Assembly: GCF_014647535.1 (NCBI RefSeq)
Contig: NZ_BMPJ01000007.1
Coordinates: 25,232-89,231, forward strand
Length of the DNA stretch: 64,000 nucleotides
Direction: 5' to 3'
DNA from: Thermus composti
GTDB taxonomy: Bacteria; Deinococcota; Deinococci; Deinococcales; Thermaceae
Made by a program: the position numbers and the translations under genes. Each line of letters opens with the position of its first letter. The first letter of the stretch is position 1. Under the pieces are notes generated by a model. It was not told the origin of the DNA, ran no database searches, and was given only the letters and a program-made list of their open reading frames with translations. This document shows positions 23,418-30,830 of the stretch, one piece after another.

Positions 23418-23870
23418 ATGGCCTACTGGCTCCTCAAATCCGAGCCCCAGGTCTACAGCATCGCCGACCTGGAGCGGGAAGGAAAGGCGATCTGGGACGG
23501 GGTCCGGAACTACCAGGCCCGCAACTACCTGATGCAGATGCAAGAGGGCGACCTCTGCTTCTTCTACCACTCCAGCACCACCCCCCCGGGGATCGCCGGG
23601 CTTTGCCGGGTGGTGCGCACCCAGGTCCCCGACCCCACCCAGTTTGACCCGGAAAGCCCCTACTTTAACCCCAAGGCCACGCCGGAAAAGCCCCGGTGGT
23701 ACACGGTGGAGGTGGCCTTCGTGGAGAAGTGGCCCCTCGTCCCCCTCGCCGAGCTCAAGGCCCTCTTCCCCAGGGACCACCCCCTGGTAAGGCGGGGGAA
23801 CCGGCTTAGTGTGATGCCGGTTCCCCCGGAGGTGGCGAAGGCCCTTATTGCACGGAGAGGGTCCCGATGA
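23418..23870 (+). CDS. EVE-domain protein
   Basis: A 150-residue protein that is essentially one EVE (PUA-like) domain: WLLKSEPQVYSIADL, WDGVRNYQARNY, GDLCFFYHSS and RWYTVEVAFVEKW. EVE domains bind modified bases in DNA or RNA. It is cytosolic and stands alone. TAGACT ends 7 bases before the ATG, consistent with a leaderless message. Its end overlaps the convergent pilC end by 26 bp. A role in reading modified DNA is worth noting given the rarity of TCGA in this genome, but that link is speculation. Confidence 0.93.
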   Translation: MAYWLLKSEPQVYSIADLEREGKAIWDGVRNYQARNYLMQMQEGDLCFFYHSSTTPPGIAGLCRVVRTQVPDPTQFDPESPYFNPKATPEKPRWYTVEVAFVEKWPLVPLAELKALFPRDHPLVRRGNRLSVMPVPPEVAKALIARRGSR

Positions 23871-25065
23871 TCTTGAAGAGGGGCAGGAACATCCCCGCCA
23901 CGATCATCCCCACGATGACGCCCAGGAAGATGATCATGAGGGGCTCTATGGCGGCGGTGAGGCTCGCCACCGCCTCGTCCACCTCCCGCTCGTAGAAGTC
24001 GGCGATCTTGGAAAGCATGGTGTCCAGGGCCCCGGTCTCCTCGCCGATGGCCACCATGGAGCTCACCATGGGGGGGAAGACGAAGGGGTGCTGGGCCAGG
24101 GTGAGGTTCAGGGGGTCGCCCTGCTGGATCTTGAGCTTGGCGGCCTCCACGATCTCCTCCACCACGCGGTTGCCCGCCGTGCCCTTGGTGATGTCCAAGG
24201 CCTCCACGATGTTCACCCCGCTGGCGAGGAGGAGGGCCAGGGTGCGGGAGAAGCGGGCCACGGCGGTCTTGCGGTTCAGGTTGCCGAAGACGGGAAGGCG
24301 GAGCTTGACCCGGTCAATGACCTTCCGCCCCTGGGGGGTGCCGTAGTACCAGCGGTAGACGAAGTAGAGGACCACGGCGAGGAGGAGAAGGGGCAGGGTG
24401 GCGGCCCTCAAGAGGTCGGAAAGGGCGATGAGGAAGCGGGTGAGGAGGGGTAGCTCCGAGCCTAAGTCGGTGAGGATCTGGGCGAACTGGGGCACGATCC
24501 CCGTGAGGAGAAAATAGGCCACGCCCACGGCGAAGACGAAGACGATGACGGGGTAGGTCATGGCGCTTCGGATCTTGCCCCTTAGTTCCAGCTCCTTTTC
24601 CAAGAAGCTCGCAAGCCGGTCCAGGATGAGGTCTAGCCCCCCCGAGGTCTCCCCCGCCCGCACCAGGTTCACGTAAAGCCGGGAGAAGAGCTTGTGCTTG
24701 GCCAGGGCCTCGGAAAAGGCCATGCCCCCTTCAATATCCGTCCGGACCTGCTTGAGGATCTCTCGGAACTTCTTGTTTTCGGTCTGCTTTTCCAGGATGG
24801 CCAGGGACTGGAGGAGGGTGAGGCCCGCCCCCAGCATGGTGGCAAGCTGCCGGGAGAAGATGGCCAGGTCCTTAAGGCCTGGCCCCCGCTCCAAGACGGG
24901 GATCCGAACCTCCGCCTGCAGGCCCTTCCCGGGCTCTTTGATCTCGGCCACGAAGAGGCCCCGGTCGCGGAGGAGCCTCGCGGCGGTGCGGAGGTCCTCA
25001 GCCTCAATGGTGGCCTCCACCAGGCGGCCCTGGCGGTCCCGGGCCTTATACTGGTAGACCGGCAT
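23845..25065 (-). CDS. pilC: Type IV pilus inner-membrane platform protein
   Basis: A 406-residue integral membrane protein with two T2SSF domains; membrane segments near residues 165-190, 215-240 and 370-398. It opens PVYQYKARDRQGRLVEA and contains FSRQLATMLGAGLTLLQSL, all typical. It anchors the pilus assembly ATPases and is needed in Thermus for pili and DNA uptake. No other pil gene is adjacent. The start is ATG 25065: TATACT (25072-25077, minus strand) lies exactly 6 bases upstream, suggesting a leaderless message. Confidence 0.94.
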   Translation of the reverse strand: MPVYQYKARDRQGRLVEATIEAEDLRTAARLLRDRGLFVAEIKEPGKGLQAEVRIPVLERGPGLKDLAIFSRQLATMLGAGLTLLQSLAILEKQTENKKFREILKQVRTDIEGGMAFSEALAKHKLFSRLYVNLVRAGETSGGLDLILDRLASFLEKELELRGKIRSAMTYPVIVFVFAVGVAYFLLTGIVPQFAQILTDLGSELPLLTRFLIALSDLLRAATLPLLLLAVVLYFVYRWYYGTPQGRKVIDRVKLRLPVFGNLNRKTAVARFSRTLALLLASGVNIVEALDITKGTAGNRVVEEIVEAAKLKIQQGDPLNLTLAQHPFVFPPMVSSMVAIGEETGALDTMLSKIADFYEREVDEAVASLTAAIEPLMIIFLGVIVGMIVAGMFLPLFKIIGTLSVQ

Positions 25066-25081
25066 GGAAGAAGTATACCGG

Positions 25082-25648
25082 ATGGCCCAAAGGGCAGCGG
25101 AAACCCTCAAAGCGGGGGGCCTCGTGGCCCTGCCCACGGACACCGTCTTCGGCGTCTTGGCCCGGATGGAGGACGAGGCCGCCTGCCGCCGCATCTACGA
25201 GGTCAAGGGGCGGCCCGAGGACAAGCCCCTCCAGGTCCTGGTGGCGGACCTGGAAAGCGCCCTGAGGCTCGCCGACCTTGGACCCCTTAAGGAAAAGTTT
25301 CTGCGCCTGGCCGAGGCCTTCTGGCCCGGGGGGCTCACCGTGGTAGTCCCCGGGTGGGGCATCCCCCCTTGGATCAGCCGGGATGGCTCCGTGGGCCTCC
25401 GGATGCCCGACCACCCCCTGGTGCGGGAGGTGCTCCGCCGGGTGGGGGGGTACGCCGCCGCCACCAGCCTCAACAAAAGCGGCGAGCCCCCGGTGCGCAC
25501 CGCCGAGGAGGCCAAGGCCTTCGCCGTGGACCTGGTCCTTCCCGGGGAGGCGGGAGGGCTCGCCTCCAGCGTGGTGGACCTGCGCACCGGGGAGGTCTTA
25601 AGGGAAGGGGCCATCCCCAAGGAAGCCCTGCTGGCCTACCTCGCCTAG
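25082..25648 (+). CDS. tsaC: YrdC/Sua5-family threonylcarbamoyl-AMP synthase
   Basis: A 188-residue cytosolic enzyme that makes threonylcarbamoyl-AMP for t6A37 in ANN-decoding tRNAs. The motifs LPTDTVFGVLA, KGRPEDKPLQV and the nucleotide-binding TSLNKSGEPP are present. It is divergent from pilC with only 16 bp between the starts; the palindromic GTATAC there may serve both genes. ATG 25082 is preferred over the in-frame ATG 25064, which would overlap the pilC start. It abuts scpB with no gap. Confidence 0.87.
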   Translation: MAQRAAETLKAGGLVALPTDTVFGVLARMEDEAACRRIYEVKGRPEDKPLQVLVADLESALRLADLGPLKEKFLRLAEAFWPGGLTVVVPGWGIPPWISRDGSVGLRMPDHPLVREVLRRVGGYAAATSLNKSGEPPVRTAEEAKAFAVDLVLPGEAGGLASSVVDLRTGEVLREGAIPKEALLAYLA

Positions 25649-26176
25649 ATGGCAGGCCCTAGCCTCAAGGCGGAGATCCTGGCGGTCCTTTTCGCCGCGG
25701 GAAGGCCCGTGGCCCTTAAGGAGCTTAAGGCCCTGGGCCACCCGGAGGAGGCGGTGCTAAGGGCCCTGAAGGCCCTCGAGGCCGACCTCCAAGGCGGGGC
25801 GCTGGGGGTGGCCCTGGAGCGGGTGGCGGGGGGGTGGCGGCTCGTGGTGCACGAGAAGGCCCTGCCCGCCGTGGAGAAGGTGCTCAAGCCCTCGCCCCCA
25901 AAGCTCTCCAAGGCGGCCCTGGAGGTCCTCGCCCTCATCGCCTACCACCAGCCCATCGCCCGGGCGGAGCTTGAGGCCATGCGGGGCAGGAGCGTGGAGG
26001 GCGTCCTGGAAAGCCTCCTGGAACGGGGGCTCATCCGGGTGGTGGGGGAGAAGGAGGCCCCGGGCCGCCCCAAGCTCTACGGCACCACGGAGCGCTTCCT
26101 CGAGGTCTTCGGCCTGGAAAGCCTAGAGGACCTCCCGCCCCTGGAAGGGGGCCCACCCCTCCTCCTCCGCGGCTAG
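25649..26176 (+). CDS. scpB: Segregation and condensation protein B
   Basis: A 175-residue double winged-helix protein that joins ScpA and SMC in condensin. Residues 1-75 and 80-160 form the two winged helices; the signature LSKAALEVLALIAYHQPIARAE is present. It directly follows tsaC. The usual neighbour scpA is absent here. Its last 54 bp overlap the convergent PIG-L gene. Confidence 0.94.
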   Translation: MAGPSLKAEILAVLFAAGRPVALKELKALGHPEEAVLRALKALEADLQGGALGVALERVAGGWRLVVHEKALPAVEKVLKPSPPKLSKAALEVLALIAYHQPIARAELEAMRGRSVEGVLESLLERGLIRVVGEKEAPGRPKLYGTTERFLEVFGLESLEDLPPLEGGPPLLLRG

Positions 26177-27199
26177 CACCTCCTTGGCCGGGACGGGAAG
26201 GGGGCTAAAAAGCTCGTTTTGGCGCACGAAGGCTAGAAGAAACCGGCCCAGAAGGCGCATCTGGCTCCGGTGGGCCCGGATGGCTTTCTCTTTAAGCCGC
26301 ACCTCCTCCTCCCACAGGGGAAAGCGCCGCCAAGGAAGCCCCCGGCCCCTCGGGGGCGGGTAGAGGGGAAGCCGGGGGTGGAGCCCCTTGGGCAGGGGGT
26401 ACTGGTACCCCCCGTGGACGATGTAGAAGAGGAGGCGGTCCTCCATCCCCAAGGCGGCCGCCACCTGCATGCCGAAGTAGGCGGTGGCCTGGTGGTCCCG
26501 GTGGGCGTCCAGGGGGCTTGGCAGGAGGATGCGGCTTGGCCCAAGCTCCCGGAAAAGCTCCCCCAAGACCCCTTCCAGGGCCTTGCCCGTGTAGGGTAGG
26601 CCCGGGCGGTAAGCGCCCGGGTAGGCCACGGCCCTAAGCCCGGTGTGGGGGCTCTCCCAGGGCAGGTAGTAGTGGGTGGTGAAGAGGGAAAAAAGCCCCT
26701 GGTCGGGAAAGCCCAGGAAAATGGCCGAGTCCTGGGAAAGCCCCAGCGCCTGTAGGCCCCGCCTGGCCTCCACCATGCGCCTTAGGGCCAGGCGGCGCAG
26801 GGCCTCCTGGGAGGGAAGGGGGCTTCCCGCAGCCAGGTCAAAGGCATCCCCCGAGGTGAGGTAGACCACGCTCACCCGCCCCCCCTCCCGGGCCACCCGG
26901 GCCATGAGCCCCGCCGCCGCCAAAACCTCGTCGTCGGGATGGGGGGCCAGCACCAGAAGGTGCTCCCCGGGTCCTAAGGCCAAGGGGGGAAGGCGGCGAA
27001 CCCGCAAGGAGGCCAAGAAGGCGTGGTAGTAGGCGAAGAGGAACCGCCCGTTGACGAAGGCCCAGACCCCCAAGGCGGCCAGCACCACCGCCAGGCGCTC
27101 GGCCCAGAGGAGGCCCAGCCAAAGCCGCACCGCCTCCGTAAGGAGAAAGTAGCCCCCAAGGAGGAGCAAAAACCAATGCCAGGGGGCAAGGCGCCTCAC
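26123..27199 (-). CDS. PIG-L/LmbE-family deacetylase with membrane anchor
   Basis: A 358-residue protein. Two N-terminal hydrophobic segments (about 6-24 and 34-55) anchor it; the deacetylase domain begins at LVLAPHPDDEVLAAAG, the zinc motif, and has the later HRDHQATAYFG. Relatives deacetylate GlcNAc-type groups in glycolipids, mycothiol or bacillithiol synthesis; Thermus makes bacillithiol, but the membrane anchor argues for an envelope glycolipid. GTG 27199 is chosen because TAGAAT stands 8 bases upstream and the membrane segment then begins the protein. Confidence 0.82.
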   Translation of the reverse strand: MRRLAPWHWFLLLLGGYFLLTEAVRLWLGLLWAERLAVVLAALGVWAFVNGRFLFAYYHAFLASLRVRRLPPLALGPGEHLLVLAPHPDDEVLAAAGLMARVAREGGRVSVVYLTSGDAFDLAAGSPLPSQEALRRLALRRMVEARRGLQALGLSQDSAIFLGFPDQGLFSLFTTHYYLPWESPHTGLRAVAYPGAYRPGLPYTGKALEGVLGELFRELGPSRILLPSPLDAHRDHQATAYFGMQVAAALGMEDRLLFYIVHGGYQYPLPKGLHPRLPLYPPPRGRGLPWRRFPLWEEEVRLKEKAIRAHRSQMRLLGRFLLAFVRQNELFSPLPVPAKEVLAAEEEGWAPFQGREVL

Positions 27200-27233
27200 G
27201 GGAGGGCATTCTACCCGGGTTAGACTGGAAGGG

Positions 27234-27857
27234 GTGCCCACCCTGCGGCCAGCCACGCTCCAGGACCTCCCCGCCATCGCCCGCCTTTCCCACGCCACCC
27301 TCCTTTTGGGGCGGGAAGCCCCTTGGGTCTTTCCCAGCGAAAGGCTTTGGGGGGAGGTTTTCGTGGCCCCTTACCTGCGGGCGGGGTGCTGCAACCTGGT
27401 GGCCGAGGAGGAAGGGAAGGTTTTGGGCTACATCCTGGGGGCCTGCTCGGGTTTCGCCCTTTTTTGGGACCTCTTGCCCCGGCTTCCCCTGCTCCTCCTG
27501 CGGATCGGCCTAGGGGTTTATGGCCCCCCCCTTCCCCACCTCCGCTACCTCCTGCGCCTCCTTCGCTTCCCGGGTCCCAAGGCCCCCCTGGGCCGCTACC
27601 CCGCCCACCTGCACATCGCCGTGGGCCTCGAGGCCCGGGGCAAGGGCGTGGGTAGGCTCCTCCTTGTGGCCTTTCTGGACTGTCTGCGGGCCAAGGGGGT
27701 GCCGGGAGTCCAGCTCGCCACCACCCGGGCCAACCAGGCGGCCCGGAGACTCTACCAAAGCTTGGGCTTCCGTCTCTATGCCAAGAAGGCGAGCCCCTTC
27801 TGGGCCCCCTACCACGGCCACCCGGTGATCCACGAGGTCTGGGTAAAGGAGCTTTAG
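27234..27857 (+). CDS. GNAT-family acetyltransferase
   Basis: A 207-residue N-acetyltransferase; the acetyl-CoA loop is [16 protein letters not shown] (about 125-140) and the C-terminal [13 protein letters not shown] is typical. A long insertion (about residues 60-120) with hydrophobic and proline-rich sequence separates the N-terminal strands from the core. The substrate is unknown. It starts at GTG, with TAGACT 7 bases upstream; the promoter of the divergent PIG-L gene lies in the same 34-bp gap. The end overlaps the YbjQ gene by 4 bp. Confidence 0.88.
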   Translation: MPTLRPATLQDLPAIARLSHATLLLGREAPWVFPSERLWGEVFVAPYLRAGCCNLVAEEEGKVLGYILGACSGFALFWDLLPRLPLLLLRIGLGVYGPPLPHLRYLLRLLRFPGPKAPLGRYPAHLHIAVGLEARGKGVGRLLLVAFLDCLRAKGVPGVQLATTRANQAARRLYQSLGFRLYAKKASPFWAPYHGHPVIHEVWVKEL

Positions 27858-28177
27858 GGCGAAAGGCGCACGGCGGTGCCGCTGGCGGTGACCATGAGCA
27901 TGGAGTTGCCCTGGCCTAAAACCTCGTAGTCCACGTCAATCCCCACCACGGCGTCGGCCCCAAGGGCTTTGGCCGCCTCCTCAAGCTCCTTTAGGGCCAT
28001 CTCCCGGGCCCGCCTAAGCTCCGCCTCGTAGGCCCCGCTCCGCCCCCCCACGATGTCCCGGATCTGGGCGAAGAGGTCCCGAAAGAGGTTCGCCCCCACG
28101 ATGGCCTCGCCGAAGACGATGCCCAGATAGGCCTCAATCCGGCGCCCTTCCACCTCGGGCGTGGTGGTCAGGATCAT
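27854..28177 (-). CDS. YbjQ/UPF0145-family protein
   Basis: A 107-residue cytosolic protein that matches the YbjQ family over its whole length: [51 protein letters not shown]. The family forms pentamers and is loosely called heavy-metal-binding, without firm function. Both GGAGG and a -10 box TATTAT (28184-28189) sit before the ATG. That box overlaps the -10 box of the divergent helicase gene in a 17-bp gap. Confidence 0.9.
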   Translation of the reverse strand: MILTTTPEVEGRRIEAYLGIVFGEAIVGANLFRDLFAQIRDIVGGRSGAYEAELRRAREMALKELEEAAKALGADAVVGIDVDYEVLGQGNSMLMVTASGTAVRLSP

Positions 28178-28182
28178 GCCTC

Positions 28183-28189
28183 CATAATA
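28183..28189. promoter_or_regulatory. Shared divergent -10 region (ybjQ-like / helicase)
   Basis: The whole gap is GCCTCCATAATAAAGGC (28178-28194). CATAAT (28183-28188) is 6 bases before the helicase GTG; on the other strand TATTAT (28189 to 28184) is 6 bases before the ybjQ ATG. The two boxes overlap by five bases, so the two polymerases cannot bind together. Confidence 0.6.
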
Positions 28190-28194
28190 AAGGC

Positions 28195-30390
28195 GTGTTG
28201 CCCGAGGCCCTAAGGGGGTGGGAGAACTACCGGGCGTGGCTCGAGGCCGACCCCGAGTTCCGGGGGCGCATCGTCTTCGCCCACCTCCTTCCCCAAACCC
28301 CCCCCAGGCCCGTCCCGCCCCGGGGGCCCTTCGCCGGGGTCCTGGAGGCCTTGGGCCTTAGGCCCTTTCGCCACCAGCAGGAGGCCTTAGACCGGGTGGC
28401 CGAGGGAAAGAACGTGGTCATGGCCTACGCCACCGCCGCCGGGAAAAGCCTCGTCTTCCAGGTCCCGGTCCTCAAGGCCGCCCTGGAAGGCCAAACGAGC
28501 CTCCTCCTCTTCCCCACCAAGGCCTTAGCCCACGACCAGCTCCGGCGCCTCAAGGCCATGGCCCAGGCCCTGGGGCTGGACGGGGTCTTCCCCTACGACG
28601 GGGACACCGCCAGCGAAACCCGGAGGCGGGCCCGGGAAGGGGGAAGGGTCCTCCTCTCCAACCCCGACATGCTCCACTTCGGCCTTCTGCCCCGGCACGG
28701 GGACTGGGCCTCCTTTTTGGCCCGGCTTAAGTACCTGGTCCTGGACGAGCTCCACGCCTACCGGGGGGTCTTCGGCACCCACGTGGCCCTGGTCCTCTTC
28801 CGCCTCCTGCGCCTGGCCCGCCACTACGGGGCAGACCCCCAGGTCATCGCTGCCAGCGCCACCATCGCCAACGCCAAGGAGCACGCGGAAACCCTCACGG
28901 GCCTCCCCTTCGTGGAACTCCGGGAGGAGGTGGCCCGCTCGGAGCGGGAGCTTCTGGTCCTCCTCCCCAAGCCTTTGGACCCCAAAGGGGAGAGGCGGCG
29001 AAGCCCCCTTCTGGAAGGGGCCTACCTGGCCCGGGCCCTGGCGGAGGCGGGGCTTAGGGGGCTCGTCTTCGTCAACGCCCGGAAAAGCGCCGAGCTTTTG
29101 GCCCGCTACGCCGCCCACCCGGGGGTGCGCCCCTACCGGGCGGGGTACACCGCCAAGGAGCGGCGCAGGCTGGAGGAGGCCCTGAAGCGGGGGGAGGTGC
29201 GGGTCCTGGTCTCCACCAGCGCCCTGGAGCTCGGGGTGGACATCGGGGAGCTGGACGCCGTGGTCCTGGTGGGCTACCCCGGCTCCATGGCCGCCTTCTG
29301 GCAGCGGGCGGGAAGGGCCGGGCGGGGGGAAAGGCGGGCCCTTGTGGTCTACATCCCCCGGGAAGACCCCATGGACGAGTACTTCCTGCAAAGGCCCGAG
29401 CTCTTCCTAAAAACCCCCCCCGAGGAGGCGGTGGCCGAGCCGCAAAACCCGGTCCTCTGCCCCCTCCACCTCCACGCCGCCGCCTGGGAGAAGCCCCTGA
29501 CCAAGGAGGAGGTCCTCTGCCCCGAGGCCCTTTCGGAGCTCAAGGAAAAAGACGGCCTCTTCTACACCCCAAGGCGCCACCCCCACCGGGCCATCGCCCT
29601 CAGGGGCCTTGGGGCCACCTTCACCCTGAGGGGGCCTGAAGGGGAGGTTCTGGGCTACCTGGACGAGCGCCAGGCCTACTGGGAGGCCCACCCGGGGGCC
29701 ATCTACCTCCACGGGGGGGAAAGCTACCTGGTGCGGAACATAGACCCCGGGCGGCGGGAGGTCTGGCTCCTGCCCGCCCTCGAGGACTACTACACCGAGC
29801 CCCGGGCGGAGACGGACCTGGAGGTCCTCTCGGGGGAGCCCCTAGGCCACGGGGTCTGGGTGGGGCGGGTGGTCCTGAGGGAGCGGGTGGTGGGCTACGT
29901 GAAGAAGCGCTTTTACACGGGGAGCGTCCTGGAAGAGGTGCCCCTGGAACTCCCCGAGATCACCTTCCCCACCGAGGCCCTCTGGTTCCACCCCCCCGAG
30001 GCCCTTCCCCCCCACCGGATCCCCGGGGGGATCCACGCCCTGGAGCACGCCCTGATCGGGCTTCTTCCCCTCTTCGTCCTGGCGGAGCGGCAGGACATCG
30101 GGGGGATCTCCTACCCCTTCTACCCCAGGCCCCTGCCCTCGGGGCAAGGCCCCACGGTCTTCATCTACGACGGCTACCCCGGCGGGGTGGGCTACGCCCG
30201 GCGGGCCGCCCAAAGGTTTCCCGAGTGGGTGCGGGCCGCCCTGGAGCTCCTTTTGGCCTGCCCCTGCCAGGAAGGGTGCCCCCGGTGCGTCCTCTCCCCC
30301 AAGTGCGGCAACGGCAACCAGTACCTGGACAAGGAGGCGGCCCTCTTCCTGGCCAAGGCCCTGGCCTGGCGGCTGGCCACCCAAACCTAG
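28195..30390 (+). CDS. MrfA/YprA-like DEAD/DEAH helicase with DUF1998 zinc domain
   Basis: A 731-residue superfamily-2 helicase. Motif I is ATAAGKS (near residue 80), motif II DELH, motif III SATIAN, motif [14 protein letters not shown]. The C-terminus has the DUF1998/MZB cysteines [16 protein letters not shown] (near 689-704). B. subtilis MrfA, the best-known relative, is a 3'-5' helicase in a nucleotide-excision-independent response to mitomycin crosslinks. Its MrfB exonuclease partner is not adjacent. GTG start, leaderless promoter. Three genes follow closely on the same strand, ending in primase. Confidence 0.9.
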   Translation: MLPEALRGWENYRAWLEADPEFRGRIVFAHLLPQTPPRPVPPRGPFAGVLEALGLRPFRHQQEALDRVAEGKNVVMAYATAAGKSLVFQVPVLKAALEGQTSLLLFPTKALAHDQLRRLKAMAQALGLDGVFPYDGDTASETRRRAREGGRVLLSNPDMLHFGLLPRHGDWASFLARLKYLVLDELHAYRGVFGTHVALVLFRLLRLARHYGADPQVIAASATIANAKEHAETLTGLPFVELREEVARSERELLVLLPKPLDPKGERRRSPLLEGAYLARALAEAGLRGLVFVNARKSAELLARYAAHPGVRPYRAGYTAKERRRLEEALKRGEVRVLVSTSALELGVDIGELDAVVLVGYPGSMAAFWQRAGRAGRGERRALVVYIPREDPMDEYFLQRPELFLKTPPEEAVAEPQNPVLCPLHLHAAAWEKPLTKEEVLCPEALSELKEKDGLFYTPRRHPHRAIALRGLGATFTLRGPEGEVLGYLDERQAYWEAHPGAIYLHGGESYLVRNIDPGRREVWLLPALEDYYTEPRAETDLEVLSGEPLGHGVWVGRVVLRERVVGYVKKRFYTGSVLEEVPLELPEITFPTEALWFHPPEALPPHRIPGGIHALEHALIGLLPLFVLAERQDIGGISYPFYPRPLPSGQGPTVFIYDGYPGGVGYARRAAQRFPEWVRAALELLLACPCQEGCPRCVLSPKCGNGNQYLDKEAALFLAKALAWRLATQT

Positions 30391-30428
30391 GCTTCCCAGG
30401 GCCCTCCCCGGGCCCTTAAACTCTTCTC

Positions 30429-30830
30429 ATGACCGCCTCCTTGGAGGAAAGCCCCGAGGCCTTCTTCGCCCGCTTTCAGGCCTACGCCCTCGAGGTCCAC
30501 CTCTTCCCCGAGCCCTGGGGGAGCCCCCTCTTGGAAGTGGGCGTGGCGGGGCAGATCGTCTACGCTTTTGACCGGGGCGCCCCCCCGGCCCCCACGGGCC
30601 CCGTGCGGGGGCTTCTCCACGGGGTGGTGCGGGAGGCGGGGCCCTGGGAAGGGGAGGCCTTCCTAAGGCGGGAAGGGGCGGGCTACCGCCTGGGAGGGCG
30701 GGTGCGCCCCTTGGGGGAGGGGTTTTACCTTTTGGAGGAGCCCTTCCCCCTTCTCCTCCACGCCGAGACCCCCCTGCCGCCCAGGGCCTGGGTGCGCCTC
30801 TGGCCCCCCCTCATGCTCTTCCGGGAGTGA
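30429..30830 (+). CDS. Unknown 133-residue protein
   Basis: A cytosolic protein of 133 residues with no family I recognise, beta-rich by composition (VGVAGQIVYAF, GLLHGVVREAG, GYRLGGRVRPLGEGFYLL). TAAACT ends 6 bases before its ATG, so it has its own leaderless promoter as well as lying after the helicase. Its stop overlaps the start of the cyclase-like gene (GTGA at 30827-30830), which suggests the two proteins are made together. Confidence 0.65.
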   Translation: MTASLEESPEAFFARFQAYALEVHLFPEPWGSPLLEVGVAGQIVYAFDRGAPPAPTGPVRGLLHGVVREAGPWEGEAFLRREGAGYRLGGRVRPLGEGFYLLEEPFPLLLHAETPLPPRAWVRLWPPLMLFRE

